From contig CANQOF010000004.1 of the NCBI GenBank assembly GCA_947625405.1, positions 1 through 64,000 on the forward strand: 64,000 nt of DNA. Reading direction: 5' to 3'. The position numbers and the translations under genes are program-made. The DNA comes from an uncultured Atopobiaceae bacterium (GTDB lineage Bacteria > Actinomycetota > Coriobacteriia > Coriobacteriales > Atopobiaceae). Shown here piece after piece: positions 22,567 through 31,129 of this stretch (position 1 is the stretch's first letter; every line of letters starts with the position of its first letter). Under the pieces are notes generated by a model, which was not told the DNA's origin, did not search any database, and saw nothing but the letters and a program-made list of their open reading frames with translations.

Positions 22567-23361
22567 ATGAATACGAAGCCCCAAAGCCAAGGAGATCGGC
22601 TCCTCTGGCTCATACGCGCACTTCTCGCCGAAGACCCGAGGTATCGGGGCCTCGCGATCCCCGACGACCCTGAGGGGCAATGGCGCCTTTATCGAGCGCT
22701 CGTCAACGTGCGTCCGCCGAGGCCCGTCAGCGATGAGTACCTGCGCATCCAAGACGCCTACCTGCAGGATCTCCTCTGCGAGAGGGGTGTGGCCGATTAC
22801 CGCGAGCTCGAGCCGAGGGCGCCGCATCTCTATCTCTGGCAAGGCGACATCACCGCGCTCGCCGTGGACGCCATCGTGAACGCCGCCAACAGCCAGATGC
22901 TCGGATGCTTTTATCCCAACCACGGCTGCATCGATAACGCGATCCACACGTTCGCGGGCGTCGAGCTTCGCCTCGCGTGCGCCGAGCTCATGGCAAAGCA
23001 AGGGCATGAGGAGCCTGCGGGCCACGCGAAGGCCACGCCGGCCTTCAACCTCCCCAGTCGCTTCGTGATCCACACCGTGGGGCCCGTGGTTCGCGGTATT
23101 CCCACGCCGAGGGATCGCGCGCTCCTCGCTTCCTGCTATTGGAACTGTCTCGACGCGGCTGCCGAGAGGGGCCTTGCCAGCATCGCCTTCTGTTGCATCT
23201 CTACTGGCGAGTTCGGCTATCCGCAGGAAGAGGCCGCTGAGACGGCACTGGCCGCAGTGGGGGAGTGGCAACGAGCCCATTTTGGCGCCGCGAAGCCCAT
23301 CGATGTGGTCTTCAATGTGTTCAAGGATGATGACTATGCCATCTACCAGCGGCTTCTTTAG
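22567..23361 (+). CDS. Zinc-containing macrodomain protein (ADP-ribosyl hydrolase, SirTM-linked)
   Basis: A 264-residue macrodomain protein. An N-terminal helical extension (1-85) precedes the macro fold: LYLWQGDITALAVDAIVNAANSQMLGC, then FYPNHGCIDNAIHTFAGVELR, which is the zinc-binding insertion typical of macrodomains encoded with class M sirtuins, and CCISTGEFGYPQEEAAETAL as the phosphate loop. It would remove ADP-ribose placed on a target protein by the sirtuin-like partner. The next gene starts 26 nt before this one ends, so the two proteins are made together. Confidence 0.9.
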   Translation: MNTKPQSQGDRLLWLIRALLAEDPRYRGLAIPDDPEGQWRLYRALVNVRPPRPVSDEYLRIQDAYLQDLLCERGVADYRELEPRAPHLYLWQGDITALAVDAIVNAANSQMLGCFYPNHGCIDNAIHTFAGVELRLACAELMAKQGHEEPAGHAKATPAFNLPSRFVIHTVGPVVRGIPTPRDRALLASCYWNCLDAAAERGLASIAFCCISTGEFGYPQEEAAETALAAVGEWQRAHFGAAKPIDVVFNVFKDDDYAIYQRLL

Positions 23362-24211
23362 TTCACGAGCAACGGATGTCCGCCGCGGCCTTCGGCGGCT
23401 CGCGGGGATGCTGAATGACGTCGACGCCGTGGTCATCGGCGCGGGAGCGGGCCTCTCCACAGCCGCGGGATTCGCGTACTCGGGCGAGCGCTTCGAGCGT
23501 TACTTCGGCGACTTCGCCGAGCGCTATGGCATCGCCGACATGTACTCCGGCGGCTTCTATGCGTTCCCGTCGCCGGAGACCACGTGGGCGTGGTGGGCGC
23601 GCCACATCTTCTACAACCGCTACGTCGAAGCGCCAAAGGCCACGTACCAGCGGCTGCGCAAGTTGGTGGATGGCCGAGACCACTTCGTGATCACCACGAA
23701 CGTGGACCACTGCTTCCAAAAGGCGGGGTTCGAGAAGGAACGCCTCTTCTACACGCAAGGCGACTACGGCCTTTGGCAGTGCTCGCTACCCTGCCACCAG
23801 GAGACCTACGACAACGAGGCGCAGGTGCGGCGCATGCTCGTCGAAGAGCGGGATATGGCCATCCCCTCCGAGCTCATGCCCACCTGTCCGCGGTGCGGAC
23901 GTCCAATGTCGATGAACCTTCGCGCCGACGACACGTTCGTCGAGGATGCGGGCTGGCATGCCGCCGCGAAGCGCTACGCGAGCTACCTCGATGCCCATGC
24001 GACGTCGCGCGTGCTCTACCTCGAACTCGGCGTGGGCGCGAACACCCCCGTCATCATCAAGTATCCCTTCTGGCAGTTCACCGCGCTCAATCCCCGCGCC
24101 TCCTACGCCTGCGTGAACCTCGGCGAGGCCTTCTGCCCACAAGAGATCGCCGAGCGCTCCGTGTGCGTCAACGCCGACATCAACGACGTACTCGACGCCC
24201 TCGGCGTGTGA
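23336..24211 (+). CDS. SirTM-type sirtuin (protein ADP-ribosyltransferase)
   Basis: A 291-residue class M sirtuin. AVVIGAGAGLSTAAGFAYSG binds NAD; VITTNVDHCFQKAGF and FYTQGDYGLWQCS replace the canonical sirtuin TQN-D and catalytic His motifs in the way SirTM proteins do, which favours ADP-ribosylation over deacetylation. CPRCG is part of the zinc site. I chose ATG 23336, inside the macrodomain gene, with AAGGA ahead, because a full N-terminal helix is then present. In staphylococci and streptococci this pair is linked to a lipoylated GcvH-like carrier and a lipoate ligase; neither is in this window, so the substrate here is open. Confidence 0.88.
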   Translation: MPSTSGFFSSRATDVRRGLRRLAGMLNDVDAVVIGAGAGLSTAAGFAYSGERFERYFGDFAERYGIADMYSGGFYAFPSPETTWAWWARHIFYNRYVEAPKATYQRLRKLVDGRDHFVITTNVDHCFQKAGFEKERLFYTQGDYGLWQCSLPCHQETYDNEAQVRRMLVEERDMAIPSELMPTCPRCGRPMSMNLRADDTFVEDAGWHAAAKRYASYLDAHATSRVLYLELGVGANTPVIIKYPFWQFTALNPRASYACVNLGEAFCPQEIAERSVCVNADINDVLDALGV

Positions 24212-24236
24212 GCGCAATCAAAGCGGGCGATTAGGG

Positions 24237-25172
24237 TTATTCCCGTGGTTCCTCGCAGAGCTCGCGGACGACGTCGAGGAAGACCTGCGCCTGCTTGGAG
24301 AGCATGACCTTTCGCCAGAGGAGGCCGTGGCGCGCAAGATAGCGCCCGGGCTTGCCGTGAGGGCTCTCCGCCGGCTCCTTAAGCGGCACGAAGACGAGCC
24401 CCGTGTCGCCGCCCACCTCCATGAGGCCGCCGTAGACCGCGGCGATGCCGATGCCGGCCTTCACGAGGAAGCGCGTGTTGTAGGCAAGCGTGAAGGAAGC
24501 CACCACGTTGCCGATGCTCGCGAGCCGCGAGGTGAGCGAGAGGCTGTCGGAGGTGTGGTCGCCGCGCTCGGTGCGCATCTCCTGGCGCGAGAGGATGAGA
24601 TCGCGGCCGGCGAGGTCGTCGATGGCGAGGCTCGCGCGATCGGCGAGCGGGTCGTCGTCGCGCATGACGATGCCCCACTCGTCCGCGTGGGGGAGATCGA
24701 GCTCGTTCAGGTCGTGGTGCGGGCGCACGTCGCACTCGAGGAGGAAGTCGAGGGCACCCGCGACGAGGCTGTCCATGAGGTCGGCCGACGTGCCGCTGTG
24801 CAGGCGAAACGTCACACCGGGATGCTCCGCGCGCACGCGCGCCATCGCCTCTGCGAGGATCCCCACCGCCGCCGTCTCGCCAAGGCCGAGGTAGACGGGC
24901 CCGGAGATCTCGCGCGCGGTGAGGCTGAGCGCGTCCTCCGCCTTGTCGGAGAGCTCGACGATGGAGGCGGCGTAACCCCGCAGGATCTCGCCCGCCTGCG
25001 TGAGGCGAATGCCGGTGTGGGAGCGCAGGTAGAGCTGCTGGCCGAACTCCTTCTCGAGCGAGGCGAGCTGGCGCGAAAGCGTGGGCTGCGTCACGTGGAG
25101 CGCCTTCGCGGCGCGGGTGAGCGAGCCCTCGCGGGCGATAGCGAGGAAGTAGGAAAGGGTCCTGAGCTCCAT
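24237..25172 (-). CDS. LysR-family regulator
   Basis: A 311-residue LysR regulator. The N-terminal winged helix is MELRTLSYFLAIAREGSLTRAAKALHVTQPTLSRQLASLEKEFG; the rest is a type-2 periplasmic-binding-like effector domain (GPVYLGLGETAAVGILAEAM, then GALDFLLECDV). ATG 25172 follows AAGGAG by 7 nt. It is divergent from the DUF3737 gene at 25316, which with the aldo/keto reductase behind it is the likely target. The gap holds GCATGC-N7-GTATAT at 25211-25229, a LysR-like dyad. Confidence 0.9.
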   Translation of the reverse strand: MELRTLSYFLAIAREGSLTRAAKALHVTQPTLSRQLASLEKEFGQQLYLRSHTGIRLTQAGEILRGYAASIVELSDKAEDALSLTAREISGPVYLGLGETAAVGILAEAMARVRAEHPGVTFRLHSGTSADLMDSLVAGALDFLLECDVRPHHDLNELDLPHADEWGIVMRDDDPLADRASLAIDDLAGRDLILSRQEMRTERGDHTSDSLSLTSRLASIGNVVASFTLAYNTRFLVKAGIGIAAVYGGLMEVGGDTGLVFVPLKEPAESPHGKPGRYLARHGLLWRKVMLSKQAQVFLDVVRELCEEPRE

Positions 25173-25315
25173 GACGCACTCCTTCGCAAGGTGCGGAATT
25201 GCCGGCAAGAGCATGCAATGAGCGTATATCTCAATATGAAGGATAAGCAATGGATATAGGAGCGCAAGGATCGCAGAATGAGGCTGAGATCACTTCTCGA
25301 GGGAAGAGGGAATCC

Positions 25316-26224
25316 ATGGCGCTCATTCACGACCAAACGTTCGAGGGCGAGCGCGCCCTCTACCAAACGCGCAACGCGCGCATCGAGCGCTGCGTCTTCC
25401 ACGACGGTGAATCGCCCCTCAAGGAGTCGCGCGACGTGCACGTGGCAGATTCGGTCTTCCGGTGGCGCTACCCGCTCTGGTACTGCACAGACGCGAGCGT
25501 TGAGGGGTCGCTCTGGCTCGACACGTGCCGCGCTCCCCTCTGGTACACCAACCATCTCACCCTCACGAACAACACCTTCCAGGCACCCAAGGGCATTCGC
25601 CGATGCCGCGATGTGATGATCGCGGACACGAACTTCCCCAACGCGCAGGAGACGCTCTGGAACTGCCGCGACATCACCGCCACGCACATCAGCGTGAACG
25701 GAGACTACTTCGCCAAGGACTGCGAGAACCTGCACATCGACGGCCTCGACCTCACGGGGAAGTACCCCTTCGACGGGTGCCGCCACGTGGTGGTGGAAAA
25801 CGCGAGGATGGTGACGAAGGACGCGTTCTGGAATTGCGAGGACGTCGTCGTGCGGAACTCCTTCATCTCCGGCGAGTACCTCGCATGGAACACGAGGAAC
25901 CTCACGCTCGAGCACTGCGTCGTCGAGAGCCTCCAGGGGCTTTGCTACATCGAGGGTCTCACGCTCGTGGACTGCCAGCTCGTGAACACGACGCTCGCCT
26001 TCGAGCGCTGCTTTGACATCGACGCCGAGGTCGTGGGCCACGTCGATTCGATCGCGAACCCCGGCTCCGGAGTGATCCGCGTAGGCAGCGTGGGCGAGCT
26101 CATCCAAGACGACCCCGAGATCGACGCGAGCCAGGTGGAGATCATCGTGGCAAGCGAGGACCGCGAGGTTTCCGTGGAGGCCGTCCAGGATGCAAAGTCC
26201 CAGCGTCTGGCCCTTGTAGGATAG
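25316..26224 (+). CDS. DUF3737 beta-helix protein
   Basis: A 302-residue protein of the DUF3737 family. It is a run of beta-helix coils of about 20 residues (FRWRYPLWYCTDASVEGSLWLDTCRAPLWYTNHLTLTNN, and so on) with ladders of Asn, Trp and Cys. There is no signal peptide, so it is cytoplasmic. The family is found in gut anaerobes, frequently near LysR regulators and oxidoreductases; its function is unknown. GAAGAGGG lies ahead of ATG 25316. It is followed 57 nt later by a Fe-S aldo/keto reductase, probably in one operon. Confidence 0.85.
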   Translation: MALIHDQTFEGERALYQTRNARIERCVFHDGESPLKESRDVHVADSVFRWRYPLWYCTDASVEGSLWLDTCRAPLWYTNHLTLTNNTFQAPKGIRRCRDVMIADTNFPNAQETLWNCRDITATHISVNGDYFAKDCENLHIDGLDLTGKYPFDGCRHVVVENARMVTKDAFWNCEDVVVRNSFISGEYLAWNTRNLTLEHCVVESLQGLCYIEGLTLVDCQLVNTTLAFERCFDIDAEVVGHVDSIANPGSGVIRVGSVGELIQDDPEIDASQVEIIVASEDREVSVEAVQDAKSQRLALVG

Positions 26225-26281
26225 ATGTGAGATCGCGTGGCATCGAAGGATGGTGTCGCGAGAGGGAGAGAGGAACTTCCC

Positions 26282-27406
26282 ATGGCAAAACTCGGCTTCG
26301 GACTCATGCGCCTTCCCCAAACCGACCCCGCCAACGCCGCCGCGGTGGACGTGCCTCAGGTGGAGGCTATGGTCGATCGCTTCCTCGACGCGGGCTTCAC
26401 GTACTTCGACACCGCGTGGATGTACAACGGCTTCGCGAGCGAGCGCGTGGCCAAGGAGGCGCTCGTCGAGCGCCATCCGCGCGAGAGCTTTACGCTCGCA
26501 ACGAAGCTCCATGCGGGATTCTTCAACTCCCTCGAGGATCGGGACAAGGTCTTCAACGAGCAGCTGGAGAAGACCGGCGCGGGCTACTTCGACTACTACC
26601 TCGCGCATGGCGTCGAGGCCGCGATGTATCCCAAGTACGAGGAGTTCAAGATCTTCGATTGGATGCTCGAGAAGAAGGCCCAGGGTCTCGTGCGCCACGT
26701 GGGCTTCTCGTTCCACGACACGCCGGAGCTCCTCGACGAGATCCTCACCGCGCACCCCGAGATGGAGTTCGTGCAGCTCCAGCTGAACTACCTCGACTGG
26801 GAGAGCCCCTGGGTGCACAGCCGCGAGGTGTACGAGGTGGCGCGCGCCCATGGCAAGCCCATCATCGTGATGGAACCCGTGAAGGGCGGCACCCTCGCGA
26901 ACGTGCCCCCCGAGGTGGAGATGCTCTTCCGGGCGCACGATCCGAACATGAGCCCCGCGAGCTGGGCCATCCGCTTCGCCGCGAGCCTCGAGGGCGTGGA
27001 GGTCGTGCTCTCCGGCATGAGCACCCTCGCCCAGATGGAGGACAACCTCTCCTTCATGGAGCACTTCACCCCGCTCACCGAGGACGAGAAGGAGATGTGC
27101 TTCGAGGCCGCGCGCATCATCAACGCCCAGACCGCCATTCCCTGCACCGCCTGCCACTACTGCACCGAGGGCTGTCCGATGCAGATCGCCATCCCCGAGT
27201 ACTTCTCGCTCTACAACGAGGACATGCGCGAGGACCTCGAGCAAAAGGGTTGGACGGTGAACTTCACGAACTACGAGATCGTGGCGCAAAACGCCGGCAA
27301 GGCCTCCGACTGCATCGCATGCGGGCAGTGCGAGAGCGTGTGCCCGCAACATCTGCCGATCATCGAGGACCTGCAGAAGGTGGCAGCGCACTTCGAAGAC
27401 AGGTGA
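26282..27406 (+). CDS. Aldo/keto reductase with C-terminal 4Fe-4S domain
   Basis: A 374-residue protein. Residues 1-270 are the AKR barrel with the catalytic set: Asp in FDTAWMYN, Tyr in that same motif, Lys in LATKLHAGF and His in YYLAHGVE. Residues 285-365 hold two Fe-S motifs, CTACHYCTEGCP and CIACGQCESVCP. Such proteins, common in anaerobes, probably couple ferredoxin-like electron transfer to carbonyl reduction. ATG 26282 follows GAGAGGAAC. In an apparent operon with the DUF3737 gene and divergent from the LysR gene at 24237. Confidence 0.9.
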   Translation: MAKLGFGLMRLPQTDPANAAAVDVPQVEAMVDRFLDAGFTYFDTAWMYNGFASERVAKEALVERHPRESFTLATKLHAGFFNSLEDRDKVFNEQLEKTGAGYFDYYLAHGVEAAMYPKYEEFKIFDWMLEKKAQGLVRHVGFSFHDTPELLDEILTAHPEMEFVQLQLNYLDWESPWVHSREVYEVARAHGKPIIVMEPVKGGTLANVPPEVEMLFRAHDPNMSPASWAIRFAASLEGVEVVLSGMSTLAQMEDNLSFMEHFTPLTEDEKEMCFEAARIINAQTAIPCTACHYCTEGCPMQIAIPEYFSLYNEDMREDLEQKGWTVNFTNYEIVAQNAGKASDCIACGQCESVCPQHLPIIEDLQKVAAHFEDR

Positions 27407-27425
27407 CGCGGAGCGCGGCGAGGCC

Positions 27426-28220
27426 TTACAGGGTCGTGGTCGGCCTATCCGTGCGAGGCGGCGTGGCGCCCGGCTTGGGGAGCGCCTCGATCGAGGGATC
27501 CTCGGAGCCGTAGTGGCCCTCGAAGCTCGGGCTTCCGTCGTAAAAACGATACGTGACGTGGTAGGCGTCGCAGAAAGGCACATCCTTCGAGTGGCCACAG
27601 CGGCAAAGGGCATAGCGGTTCTGGACCTCGTATTGGAAGCCATCGGATCCGACGAGGGGAATGCCGCCGCGCACGAAGAGAGGGCCGCTCGCGCGCTCCT
27701 CCACGTCCTCGAGGATGACGATGCTCGGCTCGAAGGGCTGCTCATAGACTTCGCCGCTCGCCAGGTCGCAGCTCACGAGTCTCCCCGTCGGACACTCCCA
27801 CGCCGCCGCGATGGCGTTTTCCCTCGTGGCCTCGTCCGTGGCGTCCTCGGTGAGGCTCCACACCTCGGAGTCCATCCGATGGCAAAAGCGCGCGTAGGCG
27901 CAGCGGTTGTCGTCGAAGAGCACGAGCTCGGGGCCCGTGTAGCGCTGCGCGCGCTCGGCGTAGGGCGCGCGCGAGGCGCACTCCTCGGCGCGAAAGCCGA
28001 TGCGCGCGTGCGTGCCGTTGCAAAACGGCATCGCCTTCGAGCGCCCGCAGCGGCAAAGCAAGTAGCCGTCCCTGTCCTCGGTGGCGTAGTCGCACACGCG
28101 GCGGTACTGCATGGGATAGTGGCCGTTGGTGGAGACTATGGCGTCTTGGGTGAGCGGCACGTGGCCCTCGACCTTGTACGGGCCGTTCTCGATGATGGTG
28201 ATCCGGGGTTCGCTCGCCAT
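27426..28220 (-). CDS. Double-CDGSH iron-sulfur protein
   Basis: A 264-residue protein. Two CDGSH zinc-finger-like [2Fe-2S] motifs are clear: CRCGRSKAMPFCNGTH (near residue 54) and CRCGHSKDVPFCDAYH (near 218). Each has the CxC-x2-(S/T)-x3-P-x-C-(D/N)-x-x-H ligand set (3 Cys, 1 His). Between them, CAYARFCHRMDSEVW and AAAWECPTGRL resemble a divergent monocluster ferredoxin domain often paired with CDGSH. Likely a redox carrier or sensor. ATG 28220 is preceded by AAAGGGG. It is convergent with the aldo/keto reductase and divergent from the hydrolase at 28327. Confidence 0.87.
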   Translation of the reverse strand: MASEPRITIIENGPYKVEGHVPLTQDAIVSTNGHYPMQYRRVCDYATEDRDGYLLCRCGRSKAMPFCNGTHARIGFRAEECASRAPYAERAQRYTGPELVLFDDNRCAYARFCHRMDSEVWSLTEDATDEATRENAIAAAWECPTGRLVSCDLASGEVYEQPFEPSIVILEDVEERASGPLFVRGGIPLVGSDGFQYEVQNRYALCRCGHSKDVPFCDAYHVTYRFYDGSPSFEGHYGSEDPSIEALPKPGATPPRTDRPTTTL

Positions 28221-28326
28221 GGGAGCCCCTTTCGCGCGAAGAGCATGGTGCATGGGCACCATGATGGACCTCGGGTAGTGCATTTGGCGTGGTAACGGTT
28301 TGACAATCGGCAGGAGAGGGATGCCA

Positions 28327-29151
28327 ATGGGAGACATCAGGGAGAGCGTGGCCTACAGCGAGCGCGAGCAGGCGATGCCCGCGACGATCGAGCAGGTGGG
28401 GCCGGAGGCCTTCGCGCCCATCGACCACACGGAGGTGCGCTGGCTCGGGAGCGCGAGCCTCATGGTGAACAGCCGCGGCACCACGATCCTCATAGATCCG
28501 CTCCTCGAGGGCTTCGACATGCCGCTTCTCTTCGAGCCGCCACTCAAGGTGGCAGACGTAGCCCATGTGGACGCCATCCTCATCACCCACATCGACAACG
28601 ACCACTTCTCCCGCCAGACCTGCCGGGACCTGAAGGACGTGTGCGATGTGTTCCACGCGCCCCAGTACGTGGCCGAGGTCATGCGCGAGGAGGGCTTGCG
28701 GGCCATCGGCCACGACATCGGCGAGACCTTTGCCGTGGACGAGCTTCGGGTGATGCTCACGCCGGCAGAGCACAACTGGCAAAACGACGTGGCCAAATGG
28801 CAGTACCGCGAATGGAAGCTCGAGGACTACTGCGGCTTTTGGATCGAGACGCCAGACGGCGCCGTCTGGACGCCCGGCGATTCACGCCTCCTCCAGGCGC
28901 AGCTCGAGATGCCTGAGCAGCCCGACCTCATCTTCATGGACTTCGCGGACAACGGCTGGCACATCACCTTCGACGGCGCAGTGAGGCTCGCGAACGCCTA
29001 CCCCAACTCCGAGCTCGTGTGCATCCACTGGGGAAGCGTCGACGCGCCGGACTGGAACACCTTCAACGGCGACCCCGTGAAGCTCGCCGCAGAGGTGGTG
29101 AACCCCGAGCGCGTGCACGCACTCGCGCCGGGCGCCGCGCTCACGATCTAG
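28327..29151 (+). CDS. Metallo-beta-lactamase-fold hydrolase
   Basis: A 274-residue UlaG-like metal hydrolase. VRWLGSASLMVNSRGTTILIDPLL is the typical start of the fold; LITHIDNDHFS gives the H-x-D-x-D-H metal motif; GDSRLL and LVCIHWGSV supply further ligands. Substrate unknown; relatives act on sugar lactones or phosphodiesters. The start is ambiguous between ATG 28321 and 28327, because AGGAGAGGG precedes both; I prefer 28327 on spacing. A cupin gene follows, probably co-transcribed with attenuation by a small hairpin. Confidence 0.8.
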   Translation: MGDIRESVAYSEREQAMPATIEQVGPEAFAPIDHTEVRWLGSASLMVNSRGTTILIDPLLEGFDMPLLFEPPLKVADVAHVDAILITHIDNDHFSRQTCRDLKDVCDVFHAPQYVAEVMREEGLRAIGHDIGETFAVDELRVMLTPAEHNWQNDVAKWQYREWKLEDYCGFWIETPDGAVWTPGDSRLLQAQLEMPEQPDLIFMDFADNGWHITFDGAVRLANAYPNSELVCIHWGSVDAPDWNTFNGDPVKLAAEVVNPERVHALAPGAALTI

Positions 29152-29162
29152 CAGGAAAGACG

Positions 29163-29180
29163 CCGCCCATCGGGCGGTTT
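29163..29180 (+). terminator. Short hairpin between hydrolase and cupin genes
   Basis: CCGCCC-ATC-GGGCGG followed by TTT: a compact 6-bp stem that could attenuate transcription before the cupin gene. Confidence 0.45.
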
Positions 29181-29206
29181 GGATCAGCGAAAGTGAGGAG
29201 ACAGGC

Positions 29207-29626
29207 ATGATGACCAAAGACGAGTTCCAGAAGACGATCATCTTCCCGATCGGCGAGCCCAACCCCTTCGGCCAGTACTTCGACGGGCAGAGCTACCTTG
29301 CGAGGCTCTCGAGCGAGCAGGTGGGCATCGCGAACGTGACCTTCGAGCCGGGGTGCCGCAACAATTGGCACATCCACCACGCCGACAAGGGCGGCGGGCA
29401 GATCCTCGTCTGCGTGGGTGGCCGCGGCTACTACCAGGCCGAGGGCGAGGAGCCCATCGAGATGGGCCCAGGCGATGTGGTGAACATCCCGCCCGAGGTG
29501 AAGCACTGGCACGGCGCCTCGCCGAACAGCTGGTTCGCGCACCTCTCCATCGAGGTTCCGGGCGTGAACTTCACCACCGAGTGGCTCGAGCCCGTCGACG
29601 CGGCCTTCTACGAGGCGCTCGCGTAG
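29207..29626 (+). CDS. Cupin-domain protein
   Basis: A 139-residue single-cupin protein. Motif 1 is NNWHIHHADKGGGQILVCVGGRGYYQAEGEEP, with His residues and the Glu, and motif 2 is PGDVVNIPPEVKHWHGASPNSWFAHL, so a metal site is likely. It resembles cupins found beside carboxymuconolactone-decarboxylase proteins and aldo/keto reductases in anaerobes. Role unknown. GTGAGGAG lies ahead of the ATG pair (29207 and 29210). Confidence 0.85.
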   Translation: MMTKDEFQKTIIFPIGEPNPFGQYFDGQSYLARLSSEQVGIANVTFEPGCRNNWHIHHADKGGGQILVCVGGRGYYQAEGEEPIEMGPGDVVNIPPEVKHWHGASPNSWFAHLSIEVPGVNFTTEWLEPVDAAFYEALA

Positions 29627-29676
29627 GCGCTTCCAGGAGCACCTTGAAGTGAAGGGCGGGCGGCGCGGGACGTCTT

Positions 29677-29970
29677 CTTTCGCACCCCTCCATGGCGTGC
29701 GACGATCTCTTTCGCACTTCTACGGTGTGTAGGGCGCCTTCTTTCGCAGATGAATCCGTAGGGGCGCCTCTTTCGCACCGCTCTTTCGCACGGGAGGTGG
29801 CGGGCGACGCTCTCTTTCGCGCGAATCTGGTTGATTCGACCTCCCGAGGCCCTTCAAGCGCCCACCTCCCGTGCGAAAGAGAGCGCCTCACGGATTCATC
29901 TGCGAAGGAAAGCCCCTCGCGCCACCACGCGTGCGAAAGAAGACCGCTTGCGACACCTCCCGTGCGAAGG
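29677..29970. repeat. Inverted-repeat array built on CTTTCGCA
   Basis: This 364-nt gap between two convergent genes holds no plausible gene. CTTTCGCA occurs at 29677, 29709, 29741, 29770 and 29783, with a variant at 29814. Its inverse TGCGAAAG occurs at 29872 and 29932, with TGCGAAGG variants at 29901 and 29963. Longer arms match: 29745-29759 is the exact reverse complement of 29890-29904 (15 bp), and CACGGGAGGTGG at 29789 pairs with 29859-29873. A perfect CGAATC-N5-GATTCG hairpin marks the centre (29822-29838). It can fold into one long branched hairpin. A bidirectional terminator or a remnant of a mobile palindromic repeat are the likely readings. Confidence 0.75.
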
Positions 29971-29990
29971 AGCGTCGCCTAGGAAGCTGC

Positions 29991-30926
29991 TCAGGCCACG
30001 AAGAGGACCACGATCGTGTAGACCGCGAGGGAGACGAGCAGGTAGAGGCTCATGAACGCCGAGACGAAGCCCGCGTCCTTCTCGTCCTTATAGAGGGGCT
30101 CGATGATCGGCGCCATGCCGAAGCCCGTGGGCGCCGAGAAGTAGATGAGGACGGCGATGAGCCAGAGGGGGTCGGCCATGAGAGTGGGGAAGAGCAGGAA
30201 GAATCCGCAGACGATGGCCGCCGAGCACGCGAGGCGCATCGCGAGGAGCTTCAAGATGGGCGCGAGCGTCTCGCGATCGACGGCGAGGTCGAAGCCGAGG
30301 ATGAAGAGGATCATGCCCACGATGGGGCCGGTCGCCTCATCAAGCGTCGCCGTCCACGCGGGGCCGAAGGGCGAGGCCACGATCCACTGGTAGAGCCCGG
30401 TGAGGTTGAAGAGGAGGCCGAGGACGACCGCGATCACGAAGCTGTTCGTGAAGATGTTCCTGAGGATCTCCCTGCCGCTCGCGTTTCCCGCCGCCGCCTC
30501 GCGGGCGACCACGATGGGCGCCACGATGAAGGCGATCGAGAGCCCCGCCATGTCGAAGATCACGGTGATGCTCGAGGTGCCCACGATGGAGAGGAAGAGC
30601 GGAAGGGCGACGCTCCCGCCCTCGTGCGAGACGAGCAGGTACTTGGAGATGTGCGCGAAGCGCGGGCTCGTGAAGCGAGAGGTGAGCGGGCCGATCACGA
30701 AGAGGATCACGAGATAGCAGCAGAAGAGGTAGGCGATGGTCGAGAGGTCGGCGAGGTTGAAGGACGCGGTGCAGACGAGGTTGAAGATGAGGATGGGGAA
30801 GAGGATGCCGAAGACGACGGCGTTTGCCCCCGCCTTCTGCTCGGGCGAGATCCATCCCGTGCCGCGGCTGACCATGCCGAGGGCGATCATGAAGAAGACG
30901 GGCAGAAGCGTGGCAACGGCAGCCAT
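29991..30926 (-). CDS. AEC-family (auxin efflux carrier-type) transporter
   Basis: A 311-residue membrane protein with about ten hydrophobic helices in two halves, the AEC/YfdV layout: LLPVFFMIALGMVSRGTGWISPEQKAGANAVVFGILFPILIFNLV at the start, and FSAPTGFGMAPIIEPLYKDEKDAGFVSAFMSLYLLVSLAVYTIVVLFVA at the end. Bacterial members carry malonate, malate or other organic acids. AAAGG precedes ATG 30926. It is divergent from the glutathione peroxidase gene; the 203-nt gap is AT-rich around 30990-31050 and probably holds both promoters. Confidence 0.87.
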   Translation of the reverse strand: MAAVATLLPVFFMIALGMVSRGTGWISPEQKAGANAVVFGILFPILIFNLVCTASFNLADLSTIAYLFCCYLVILFVIGPLTSRFTSPRFAHISKYLLVSHEGGSVALPLFLSIVGTSSITVIFDMAGLSIAFIVAPIVVAREAAAGNASGREILRNIFTNSFVIAVVLGLLFNLTGLYQWIVASPFGPAWTATLDEATGPIVGMILFILGFDLAVDRETLAPILKLLAMRLACSAAIVCGFFLLFPTLMADPLWLIAVLIYFSAPTGFGMAPIIEPLYKDEKDAGFVSAFMSLYLLVSLAVYTIVVLFVA

Positions 30927-31129
30927 GGGAGCCTTTCTCTCGTGGGGTGAGATGGCCCTCACTCTACGATGAAAATGGCTGGTGCGATCATGCTTAGAAC
31001 ATATAAAACTAGATATACCAACGGTTATGGGTATGAAAATCCCGAAGACCATAAGCCAACTGGCTGATGCTCCAGATGTAGGGGAACAAGCAGCCCGGAC
31101 ACAGTTCACGAGCGGCCAGAGGAGGCGCC

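Noticed and set aside
25091-27745. 884-codon minus-strand frame
   Set aside because: It runs through three real genes (LysR, DUF3737, aldo/keto reductase) in shadow frames and shows low-complexity His/Val/Arg content.
29677-29970. CRISPR-like array of CTTTCGCA units
   Set aside because: Units are only 8 nt, irregularly spaced and present in both orientations; no spacer regularity or cas gene.
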